Positions 22,863 through 28,849 of a stretch of DNA of 28,849 nucleotides are shown piece after piece (positions within the stretch are counted from its first letter, which is position 1; every line of letters begins with the position of its first letter). A model generated the notes under the pieces. That model saw nothing but the letters and a program-made list of their open reading frames with translations, had not been told where the DNA came from and ran no database searches. Source of the stretch: CAYNLG01 sp964397995 (lineage in GTDB: Bacteria > Planctomycetota > Phycisphaerae > FEN-1346); assembly GCA_964397995.1 (NCBI GenBank), contig CAYNLG010000048.1, positions 1 to 28,849 of the forward strand, written 5' to 3'. The translations under genes and the position numbers were made by a program.

Positions 22863-23102
22863 CTAGCCGAACTGCTCCCCCCTTTCCATGCGCTCGAGTG
22901 CCGCGAGCGCCTCGGTCAGGGGGTAGGTCCGGTCCACGACGGGTTCGAGCCCGGCCGCCTTGACGGCCGCCAGCATCGCCCGGAAACCGTCGTCCGACCC
23001 CATCGTCGAGCCGAGTACCGTGACGTGGTTCCAGTAGAGCGCGTGCAGCGACGTCGGCGCTTTGGAGCCCGTGGTGACGCCGCAGAGCACGATCCGGCCG
23101 CC
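22863..23102 (-). pseudogene. Orphan C-terminal fragment of a zinc-type alcohol dehydrogenase/quinone oxidoreductase
   Basis: Directly behind zwf, in another frame, lie about 79 residues that read as the end of an MDR-family dehydrogenase: GGRIVLCGVTTGSKAPTSLH, ALYWNHVTVLGSTMGSDDGF, and a tail with VDRTYPLTEALAALERMERG. The family's N-terminal catalytic domain and most of the Rossmann fold are missing. The fragment stops at GEQFG, just before the terminal strand (usually GKIVL). No start codon or ribosome-binding site is apparent. Upstream the frame continues through zwf only as shadow. It looks like the remnant of a deletion whose breakpoint lies at or next to the zwf stop, about 23102-23113. 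Confidence 0.8.
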
Positions 23103-23110
23103 GCGGCTTC

Positions 23111-24658
23111 TCAGTCGCCCTCGGCGCCGGGGCGCCTCACCAGCATCCATTGCCGCCCGTCCCGGGCGAGCAGGTCGTCGGCCTCCTTCGGCCCCCAGGT
23201 GCCGGCCTCGTACGTCGGCGGCGGGGCATCGGCGGCGGCCGCGGCGTCCAGAATCGGGGCGAGGAACCGCCACGCCGCCTCGACCTCGTCGCGGCGGGTG
23301 AAGAGCGTCGCGTCCCCCAGGGCGGCATCCAGGATGAGCCGCTCGTAGGCTTCGGGCGGCTCGCGGCTGAAAGCCCGGGCGTAGCCGAAGTCCATCTGGA
23401 ACGGCTCGACCCGCATCGCCGGGCCCGGCACCTTCACCTGGAAACGCATCGAGATGCCCTCGTTCGGCTGGATGCGGATGGCCAGCACGTTCGGCTCGAC
23501 CGGCCGGTCGGGATCGGCATTGAAAAGCACCTGCGGGATCGGCCGGAAGTGGATGCCGATCTCGGTCATCCGCACGGGCATCCGTTTGCCGGTGCGGAGG
23601 TAGAACGGGACCCCGGCCCACCGCCAGTTGTCGATGAAGACCCGCAGGGCCGCGAACGTCTCGGTTCGCGAGTCCGGCTCGACGCCTTTCTCGTCCGTGT
23701 ACCCGGGCACGTCGTCGCCCTTGACGTGGCCGGCCGTGTACCGCCCGCGCACCAGGTCGCTCGCGGCGCGGTCCGGGTCGATGCGGCGGAGGGCCTGGAC
23801 GATCTTGACCTTCTCGTCGCGGATGGAATCGGCGGCCAGGGTCAGGGGCGGCTCCATGGCCACCAGGCTGACGAGGTGCATCATGTGGTTCTGGACGATG
23901 TCCCGCAACGCGCCCGCCCGGTCGTAGTACCCGCCGCGGCCCTCCATGCCCACCGTTTCGGCTACGGTGATCTGCACGTGGTCGACGTACTTCTGGTTCC
24001 ACAGCGGCTCGAAGATCGCGTTCGCGAACCGCAGAACGAAGAGGTTCTGGACGGTTTCCTTCCCGAGGTAGTGGTCGATGCGGTAGACTTGGTTCTCGGC
24101 GAAGGGGCGGCGCAGGCGGCGGTCGAGGTCGAGGGCGCTTTCGAGGTCCCGGCCGAAGGGTTTCTCGACGACGATCCGCGTCCACATGCCGCCGCCGTCA
24201 TCGCGCTTCGCCAGGCCCGCTTCGCCAAGGGTCTCGACGATCGGGACGAACGTCTCGGGCGGTGTGGCGAGGTAGTAGAGCACGTTCGGCTGTCTGTCGC
24301 CGCCGGGGTCGATCTCCGCCAGGCGTTTGCCCAGGCCGGCGATGTCGGCCGGGTCGTCGTACTGGCCGCGGTGGTAGTGGAGGCGGCTCGCGAAGTCGGT
24401 CCAGCAGGTCTCGTCGCAGACGCCGGTGCGGCTGTGGGTCTCGACGGCGTGGCGCATGGCGTCGCGGAAGGCCTCGTCGTCGGCCTCGCTGCGGGCGTAG
24501 CCGAGGACGGCGAACCGTTCGGGCAGGAGCTTCTCACGGAAAAGGTTGTAGACAGCCGGGACGAGCTTCCGTTCGGTCAGGTCGCCGCTGGCCCCGAAGA
24601 TGACGAGGACGAACGGATCCGGCCGCCGCACCGACGCCGCCGTGGTCTCATGCGCCAT
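23111..24658 (-). CDS. zwf: Glucose-6-phosphate dehydrogenase
   Basis: This is a 515-aa enzyme that oxidises glucose 6-phosphate and makes NADPH, the first step of the oxidative pentose phosphate pathway. The nucleotide-binding motif is FGASGDLTERKLVPAVYNL near residue 20. The conserved RIVVEKPFGRDLESA block and the active-site RIDHYLGKE signature, followed by TVQNLFVLRFANAIFEPLWN, fix the family. Length is normal. ATG 24658 lies inside the end of the upstream reductase gene (11-base overlap), with GAGGGGAA about 6 bases upstream, so translation is coupled. NADPH from this enzyme may feed the neighbouring peroxide and flavoprotein reductases. The C-terminal end abuts the dehydrogenase fragment. 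Confidence 0.96.
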   Translation of the reverse strand: MAHETTAASVRRPDPFVLVIFGASGDLTERKLVPAVYNLFREKLLPERFAVLGYARSEADDEAFRDAMRHAVETHSRTGVCDETCWTDFASRLHYHRGQYDDPADIAGLGKRLAEIDPGGDRQPNVLYYLATPPETFVPIVETLGEAGLAKRDDGGGMWTRIVVEKPFGRDLESALDLDRRLRRPFAENQVYRIDHYLGKETVQNLFVLRFANAIFEPLWNQKYVDHVQITVAETVGMEGRGGYYDRAGALRDIVQNHMMHLVSLVAMEPPLTLAADSIRDEKVKIVQALRRIDPDRAASDLVRGRYTAGHVKGDDVPGYTDEKGVEPDSRTETFAALRVFIDNWRWAGVPFYLRTGKRMPVRMTEIGIHFRPIPQVLFNADPDRPVEPNVLAIRIQPNEGISMRFQVKVPGPAMRVEPFQMDFGYARAFSREPPEAYERLILDAALGDATLFTRRDEVEAAWRFLAPILDAAAAADAPPPTYEAGTWGPKEADDLLARDGRQWMLVRRPGAEGD

Positions 24659-25337
24659 GGCGGTTCCCCTCGCCGCCGATGCGGTACCGCGGGCCGCTGG
24701 GACCGGGGGCCGAGCCGAAGAGGTCCACGTCGAGCGGCTCGTCCGGCATCGGTCCGGCGAAGCTGGCCAGTGCGCTGCCGAGGTGGAACGCCTCGGTCAT
24801 CGCGCTCGGGTGGTCGCGTATGGCGCCACGAGCGTCCACCTGGTTGACGAACAGGTTGGCGAAGTAGCCGACGTCGAGGGCGTCCAGGTAGTACTTCATC
24901 GTCAGCCGGATCGAGTCGAACATCTTCCTGCTGCGCGACCCGCCGACGGCGATGACCAAGGCCCGCCGGTCCCGGTCGGCGTCCGGGAACAACTGCTCCT
25001 TCAGGACGTACTTTCTGGCCCACAGGCACTGGCACCGGTCGATCAGAAGTTTGGCGTGGCTGGAGACGGCCATGAAGTAGATGGGCGTCGCGAAGACGAT
25101 CCGGTCCGCCTCGAGCATGGCGTCGAGGATCGGGGTGAAGTCGTCGTCCATGTGGCAGCGGCCCGTGGCGTGGCAGTGCTCACAGGCGGTGCAGGGGGTG
25201 ATCCGCTTGTCGCGGAGTGCCACGAGCGACGTCTCGGCCTCCACCGCCTCGACGCCGCGCAGCGCCTCGGCCAGCAGCAGGTCGGTGTTCCCGCCGGCCC
25301 GGGGGCTCGTCGCGATGCCCAGCACCTTGCGCGTCAT
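24648..25337 (-). CDS. Flavodoxin-family iron-sulfur flavoprotein-like reductase
   Basis: This is a 229-aa flavodoxin-fold protein. An FMN-binding start (VLGIATSPRAGGNTDLLL) is followed by a compact cysteine motif, Cys49-x2-Cys52-x2-Cys55-x5-Cys61 (CTACEHCHATGRC). That spacing matches the [4Fe-4S] site of iron-sulfur flavoproteins (Isf). Then come IVFATPIYFMAVSSHAKLLIDR and VIAVGGSR. Isf proteins in anaerobes reduce O2 or peroxide or pass electrons. The substrate here is inferred only from context, with Tpx upstream and zwf downstream. It starts 19 bases after tpx and overlaps zwf by 11 bases. Confidence 0.88.
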   Translation of the reverse strand: MTRKVLGIATSPRAGGNTDLLLAEALRGVEAVEAETSLVALRDKRITPCTACEHCHATGRCHMDDDFTPILDAMLEADRIVFATPIYFMAVSSHAKLLIDRCQCLWARKYVLKEQLFPDADRDRRALVIAVGGSRSRKMFDSIRLTMKYYLDALDVGYFANLFVNQVDARGAIRDHPSAMTEAFHLGSALASFAGPMPDEPLDVDLFGSAPGPSGPRYRIGGEGNRHGA

Positions 25338-25356
25338 GAGATCGCCCCGGCCGGGC

Positions 25357-25872
25357 TCATGCGGTCTCCGCCACAGCCTGGAGCACCTCGTCGTAGTCGG
25401 GCTCCTCGGTGATCTCCTTGACGAGCTGCTTGTGGCGGACGGTGCCGTCGCGGTCCAGGACGAGGCACGCCCGGGCCAGCAGCCGCAACTCCTCGATCAG
25501 CAGGCCGTAGGCCTGGCCGAAGGAGGCGTCGCGGTGGTCGCTGGCGACGCGGACGCGGTCGACGCCCTTGGCCCCGCACCACCGTTTCTGGGCGAAGGGA
25601 AGGTCCATGCTGACGGTCAGGATCGTGACGTCGTCGGCGAGCTTGGCGGCTTCCTCGTTGAACCGCCGCACCTCGGTGTCGCAGACGGGCGTGTCCAGCG
25701 AGGGCACAGAGAGCAGAACGACGATCCGGCCGTCGAGGTCCTCGAGCGTGACTTCCTGGAGGTCCGGGTCGAGCACGGTGAAATCCGGGGCGGGGTCGCC
25801 GACGGCAACATCGTCGCCGACAAGGGTCAGGGGGTCGCCTTCGAAGGTCACGGCACCGGGTTGACGGCTCAT
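25357..25872 (-). CDS. tpx: Thiol peroxidase (Tpx-type atypical 2-Cys peroxiredoxin)
   Basis: This is a 171-aa peroxidase that reduces hydrogen peroxide and organic hydroperoxides, usually with thioredoxin. The peroxidatic Cys64 lies in SLDTPVCDTEVRRFN and the resolving Cys99 in SMDLPFAQKRWCGAKG, the spacing typical of Tpx. N-terminal VAVGDPAPDFTVLDPDLQEV fits the family. A good ribosome-binding site (AAAGGAG) precedes ATG 25872. The start overlaps the stop of the Enzyme I-like gene (ATGA), so expression is linked. No thioredoxin gene lies in the window. Confidence 0.95.
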   Translation of the reverse strand: MSRQPGAVTFEGDPLTLVGDDVAVGDPAPDFTVLDPDLQEVTLEDLDGRIVVLLSVPSLDTPVCDTEVRRFNEEAAKLADDVTILTVSMDLPFAQKRWCGAKGVDRVRVASDHRDASFGQAYGLLIEELRLLARACLVLDRDGTVRHKQLVKEITEEPDYDEVLQAVAETA

Positions 25873-27512
25873 ACGGGGCTCCTTTCGGTCCGGGCGTTGA
25901 GGGCGGCCCGGCGAACGCCGGGAATCCGCCGCACACTCACGCTGAGGATGTCGTAGCCGAGTTCCTGGAGGCGGGGCACCTCGACGGGGTCGCCCGCCAA
26001 CTCGCCGCAGATCGAAATGGGCACGTCGGCCCGCCGTGCCGCGCTCGCCAGGTTCCTCAGGAGCTGCCAGAAGACCCGGCGGTCGGGGGACGAGTCGTGC
26101 GCGACGCGCTCGTTGTTCCGGTCCACGGCGAAGAGGTATTGTACCAAGTCGTTCGACCCGATGCTGGCGAAGTCTGAAATCGCCAGGAGACGGTCGGCGT
26201 CGAGGCATGCCGAGGGCACTTCGAACATCGGCCCGTGTTTCAGGGCTTCCGCGCTCGGCATGCCGGCCGTGGCCTCGTCCACCAGGCGCCGCAGTTCGCG
26301 GTACTGGTCGGCGTCGATGACCATCGGGTACATGACGTGGACAGGCCCGAGGCGGGCCACGCGGGCAAGTGCCCGGGCCTGGGTCCGGAGCAGGTCCGGC
26401 CGGCTCAGCAGGTACCGGGCGCCGCGCAAGCCGAGCTGCGGGTTCTCCTCGCGGGCGGTCTGGAAGACCGGCGACGGCTTGTCGCCGCCGACATCCAGCA
26501 ACCGCACGTACACGGGCTGTCCGGCCATGGCCTCGACGACGGTGCGGTACCGCTCGACCTGCTCGTCCTCGGAGAGCAACCGCCCGGCCGCGAAGAACTC
26601 GAGCTCCGTGCGGTAGAGGCCGACGCCCTCGGCCTTCATGGCGACGGCCTCGCCGGCCTCGGCGGCCAGGCTGATGTTGGCCATGACCGTGAGGCCCTCG
26701 ACGGGCTCGATGGCGGGGACGGCTTCGGCCTCCTTGCGGCGTCGGATGGTCTCGACGGTCTCGGGGCTGGGCCAGAGGACGACCTCGCCGGTGTCGCCGT
26801 TGACGAGGATCTGGGTGCCGCATTGGATGGTCTCGGCCAGGCCGTCGATGCCGCTGACGGCCGGGATGCCGACCGCGCGGGCCAGGATGGCTGCGTGGGA
26901 CGTCCGCCCGCCCCGCTCCGTGACGATGCCGCGGATTTCCTGTGTGTCCATCTCGAGGGCGACCGAGGGGGTGAGCTCTTCGGTGACGATGATGCGGTTC
27001 CGGCCGCGCTGGCAGTGGGCCTCCACCTCGCACAGGAACTGGGGCTTGGTATTCATCAGGGTGTCGAGGAGGCGGCGTTTGAGTTCGCCGATGTCGCTGG
27101 CCCGTTCGCGGACGTAGGCGTCGTCGACTTGGGCGAGACGCTCCTCGTAGGCGTCGAGCGTCTGCATGGCCGCGGCCTCGGCCCGGTACCCCTCGGCCAG
27201 GGCCTCCTCCATCTGCTGTTCCAGGGCGGGGTCGCCCAGGATGGCCCGCTGGGCGGCGAAGATACCGGCCTCGGCCTCGCCGATCCGCTGGCGGACGACC
27301 TTCTCCAGGGCCTCCAGTCGGCCCCGGACCACGGCGACGGCCCGCTGGAGCCGTTCGCGCTCCTCCCCGAGCCGGTCGGGGGACACCTTCTCCAGGGCCA
27401 GGTCGTCGTGCCGGCCGTGGTCACGGAAGCGGCAGACGCCGGCGACGGCCACGCCGCCGCTGATCGGCAGACCCTTGAGCCGCTGTTCGCGCTGGACGGC
27501 TTTGCTCGCCAT
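25869..27512 (-). CDS. ptsI: PTS Enzyme I-like phosphoenolpyruvate-protein phosphotransferase
   Basis: This is a 547-aa enzyme that takes phosphate from PEP and passes it to HPr or an HPr-like partner. The HPr-binding/N-terminal region (LKGLPISGGVAVAGVCRF) is followed by the phosphohistidine site GGRTSHAAILAR with His206. The PEP-binding barrel has GVGLYRTELEFF, YVRLLDVGGDKPS and ENPQLGLRGARYLL. FASIGSNDLVQYLFAVDRNNE and a catalytic Cys in ISICGELAGDP come near the C-terminus. It is shorter than E. coli Enzyme I by about 28 residues and lacks a GAF domain, so it is Enzyme I-like rather than PtsP proper. No HPr or EIIA gene is nearby, so a regulatory role is possible. Confidence 0.9.
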   Translation of the reverse strand: MASKAVQREQRLKGLPISGGVAVAGVCRFRDHGRHDDLALEKVSPDRLGEERERLQRAVAVVRGRLEALEKVVRQRIGEAEAGIFAAQRAILGDPALEQQMEEALAEGYRAEAAAMQTLDAYEERLAQVDDAYVRERASDIGELKRRLLDTLMNTKPQFLCEVEAHCQRGRNRIIVTEELTPSVALEMDTQEIRGIVTERGGRTSHAAILARAVGIPAVSGIDGLAETIQCGTQILVNGDTGEVVLWPSPETVETIRRRKEAEAVPAIEPVEGLTVMANISLAAEAGEAVAMKAEGVGLYRTELEFFAAGRLLSEDEQVERYRTVVEAMAGQPVYVRLLDVGGDKPSPVFQTAREENPQLGLRGARYLLSRPDLLRTQARALARVARLGPVHVMYPMVIDADQYRELRRLVDEATAGMPSAEALKHGPMFEVPSACLDADRLLAISDFASIGSNDLVQYLFAVDRNNERVAHDSSPDRRVFWQLLRNLASAARRADVPISICGELAGDPVEVPRLQELGYDILSVSVRRIPGVRRAALNARTERSPV

Positions 27513-27551
27513 GGTGCGTCCTCTCCCTACGCCTGGTCCGCTCGGGTGCGG

Positions 27552-27581
27552 AGCGGGCGGCGCCGCGGGACGCCGCCCGCT
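27552..27581. repeat. Strong GC hairpin between the rhodanese and Enzyme I-like genes
   Basis: An 11-bp perfect inverted repeat (AGCGGGCGGCG at 27552-27562, CGCCGCCCGCT at 27571-27581, 8-nt loop) lies in the 141-base gap. Neither side has a T run, so a classic intrinsic terminator is not supported. It could limit read-through or protect RNA ends. Confidence 0.55.
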
Positions 27582-27653
27582 TGGGTCATCCGTTGTTCTC
27601 AGTGTAGGCGGGTGGCGGGTCCGGTACCAGCACCGGCTGCCGCTTCGGCCCGC

Positions 27654-28448
27654 CTACGATCTCGGGCAGCCGCAGTCGGCCTCGGGCCCCGCCGCCGCGA
27701 CGGGGCAGGTGCACCCGGCCGGGCAGCCGCAGACCTTTGCCGGCGCGGTCGTGGTTGCGGCTTTCCTGGCGCCGCGCTCCACGACCGGGAACCCGGCCTC
27801 GGCCCAGCCGTCGATGCCCTTGGGGACCTCTAGGACGTTCGTGTAGCCGTAGCCGCGCAGGGCCTTGGCCAGCATCGGGCTGGCTGTGCACTTCAGGTTC
27901 GTACAGTACGTGACGACCAGCGTGTCTTTGGCTGGCACATGCTTGGCCACGTCGTCGGCCGGGGCGTCGAAATTCAGGAGCTTCGCCCCGGGCAGGTGCG
28001 TCTTGACCTTGGGGCCGCGCGCGTCGATCAGCACGAGCGGCACGTCGGCCCGCAGGAGCACCGCCAGAGCTTCGGGTTCCAGGGGCGCCGGCTCCTTCGG
28101 GGCCGGGATGGCGTGGGTGTCGCCCTTGGCGGGCGTGTCGGCGGTGGCCAGACTCAGGGGCGCCTCGCCTCGCTCGGCCAGCACGGCGACGTACTTCGCC
28201 GGGTCGGCTTCGACCTTGGCGAGGCAGCCGCGGCAACACACGAAGAGGCGCTGCCCATCGTGGTCGACGTACAGGTCGCGGTTGATCGCGGCGCCCAGGA
28301 CCGGACACGTGGTCTGGGGCTGGAGATCGGTTTCTGCGGCCGCGGCGCGGCTCGGGTGCCTCATGGGCACGAGGGCGGCGACGGCGGCTAATACGGCCAG
28401 AACGGCCAGAATGGCCAGAAACGGGATGAGAGCTTTGCCTGCGGTCAT
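27654..28448 (-). CDS. Membrane-anchored protein with YHS-like metal site, rhodanese domain and Cys-rich tail
   Basis: This is a 264-aa protein in three parts. An N-terminal anchor (about 5-28, ALIPFLAILAVLAVLAAVAAL) leads to a YHS/TRASH-like Cys motif (TTCPVLGAAINRDLYVDHDG, then LFVCCRGCLAKV) that could bind a metal. A rhodanese domain follows (VPLVLIDARGPKVKTHLPGA; active-site loop VVTYCTNLKCTASP; YGYTNVLEVPKGIDGWAEAGFPV). The C-terminus is short and Cys-rich (VCGCPAGCTCP, ADCGCP). Rhodaneses move sulfane sulfur or act as single-domain sensors; the catalytic Cys is present. The likely location is extracytoplasmic. ATG 28448 follows AAAGGAGG held in a hairpin. Confidence 0.85.
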   Translation of the reverse strand: MTAGKALIPFLAILAVLAVLAAVAALVPMRHPSRAAAAETDLQPQTTCPVLGAAINRDLYVDHDGQRLFVCCRGCLAKVEADPAKYVAVLAERGEAPLSLATADTPAKGDTHAIPAPKEPAPLEPEALAVLLRADVPLVLIDARGPKVKTHLPGAKLLNFDAPADDVAKHVPAKDTLVVTYCTNLKCTASPMLAKALRGYGYTNVLEVPKGIDGWAEAGFPVVERGARKAATTTAPAKVCGCPAGCTCPVAAAGPEADCGCPRS

Positions 28449-28476
28449 GGCACGCCTCCTTTGCGGTCGGCGTGCC
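28449..28476 (-). promoter_or_regulatory. Ribosome-binding-site hairpin of the rhodanese gene
   Basis: On the minus strand, GGCACGCC and GGCGTGCC form a perfect 8-bp stem around a 12-nt loop, and the second arm ends directly at the ATG. The ribosome-binding site AAAGGAGG spans the loop and the 3' arm. The start region can thus be closed by the RNA itself, as in translational switches. Confidence 0.7.
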
Positions 28477-28479
28477 GCG

Positions 28480-28618
28480 CCCCGACGTCAGGCGTTTAGG
28501 GGGCCGTGCGGCCCGCCGTCCGGTGACTTGAGCTTGACGTCAACAGGTACTCCTCCGCGTCTATCGCGTCCGGGCCTCCGCGGCCCGGCGGGTTGCTGCC
28601 GGTGCCCCGTGGGGCACT
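28480..28618 (-). ncRNA. Structured 5' leader of the rhodanese gene, unrecognised
   Basis: Between the predicted start (near 28618) and the ribosome-binding-site hairpin lie about 140 nt with several potential stems. On the minus strand these are GTGCCC/GGGCAC, CCGGGCC/GGCCCGG, the palindrome TTGACGTCAA and GGGCC/GGCCC. The leader does not match a riboswitch consensus I know. It may be a new cis-acting RNA or simply GC-rich sequence that folds easily. No convincing gene is seen. Confidence 0.4.
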
Positions 28619-28624
28619 TCGTGA

Positions 28625-28654
28625 ATGCTAGGCGCGACGCGCGCCCGGAGTCAA
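28625..28654 (-). promoter_or_regulatory. Sigma70-type promoter of the rhodanese gene
   Basis: On the minus strand, TTGACT (28654-28649) and TAGCAT (28630-28625) are separated by 18 bases. Transcription would start near 28618, giving a leader of about 170 nt before ATG 28448. Confidence 0.65.
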
Positions 28655-28849
28655 CCCTTCCCGGCGCGCCCGGCCGGCCAGGGGGTCGCGTCCGTGCCGC
28701 ACGAATAGCCGTGCCCCGCTTGCGTACAGGATGGCGAGCGCCCCCCACGGTGGCGCGGCGAAATGAGCGGCGCGATGCGGGCGGTGGCGCCGGCCCTAGC
28801 AGGCCGCTAAAGAATACCCTTTATTGCATTGACGCATCGCAACGGGAGC
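28655..28849. other. Intergenic sequence at the window edge
   Basis: No gene is seen here. The last 45 bases turn AT-rich in an otherwise GC-rich window (TAAAGAATACCCTTTATTGC). A TTGACG at 28829-28834 on the plus strand could be the -35 box of a promoter whose -10 box lies beyond the edge. Confidence 0.4.

Noticed and set aside
23103..24185. Upstream part of the 440-aa frame that ends in the dehydrogenase fragment
   Set aside because: It runs through zwf in another frame with shadow composition. Only the last 79 residues show family similarity.
27552..27581. Hairpin as an intrinsic terminator of the rhodanese gene
   Set aside because: The stem is strong, but there is no T run on either side, so it is listed only as a repeat.
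28488..28748. 86-aa minus-strand frame upstream of the rhodanese gene
   Set aside because: It is Arg/Gly/Pro-rich, overlaps the predicted promoter and leader, and has no domain or membrane pattern.
1..28849. CRISPR arrays, insertion sequences, phage genes
   Set aside because: No regularly spaced direct repeats, transposase motifs, terminal inverted repeats or phage proteins were seen. The tRNA genes have no adjacent integrase or duplicated end.

Overview
The window is one contiguous, very GC-rich bacterial chromosomal segment with tight gene packing, many GTG starts and encoded tRNA CCA ends. A Ser/Thr kinase with tetratricopeptide-like repeats sits inside a Tad pilus locus, with large TadE/TadG-like proteins. 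Anaerobe-type oxygen defence (flavodiiron protein plus rubredoxin) lies further on. Together these suggest an uncultivated Planctomycetota (Phycisphaerae-like) or related lineage. This is inference: there is no rRNA or other strong phylogenetic marker in the window.

Region 1 (1-13248, all +) is a Tad/Flp type IVb pilus or secretion locus. In order it holds: the end of one CpaF/TadA ATPase, two small Flp-like prepilins, a CpaA-type prepilin peptidase, a TadE-like protein with an acidic tail, a membrane Ser/Thr kinase, a TadG-like protein, a second TadE-like protein, an unknown membrane protein, a CpaB/RcpC-like SAF protein, a second CpaF fused to an N-terminal FHA domain, TadB and TadC. The kinase and the FHA domain (a phosphothreonine reader) in one operon suggest phosphorylation control of pilus assembly or secretion. 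The secretin and TadZ/CpaE are not in the window and may lie upstream.

Region 2 (13249-16850) holds tRNA-Ser(GGA) on the minus strand with its own sigma70-type promoter. A divergent promoter drives an unrecognised 498-aa lipoprotein. After it come a small, probably leaderless membrane protein on the minus strand, a zinc-ribbon methyltransferase, and a small membrane/coiled-coil protein.

Region 3 (16858-20229, +) is a methionine operon: sigma70 promoter, SAM-I (S-box) riboswitch, intrinsic terminator, then metY, metX and metW. The P1 3' strand is perfectly complementary to 8 nt lying mostly in the terminator loop, so the full switching mechanism can be read off. tRNA-His(GTG) lies antisense at the end of metW.

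Region 4 (20295-28448, all -) holds stress and redox genes. The first group is a rhodanese-domain protein with a long structured leader, a PTS Enzyme I-like protein, thiol peroxidase Tpx, an iron-sulfur flavoprotein-like reductase and glucose-6-phosphate dehydrogenase. It ends with an orphan C-terminal fragment of an alcohol dehydrogenase. A second unit with its own promoter holds a flavodiiron oxygen reductase, rubredoxin (too short for routine ORF calling) and an unrecognised protein with an ART-like HGT motif. Bases 28449-28849 carry no convincing gene but hold the promoter and structured leader of the rhodanese gene.
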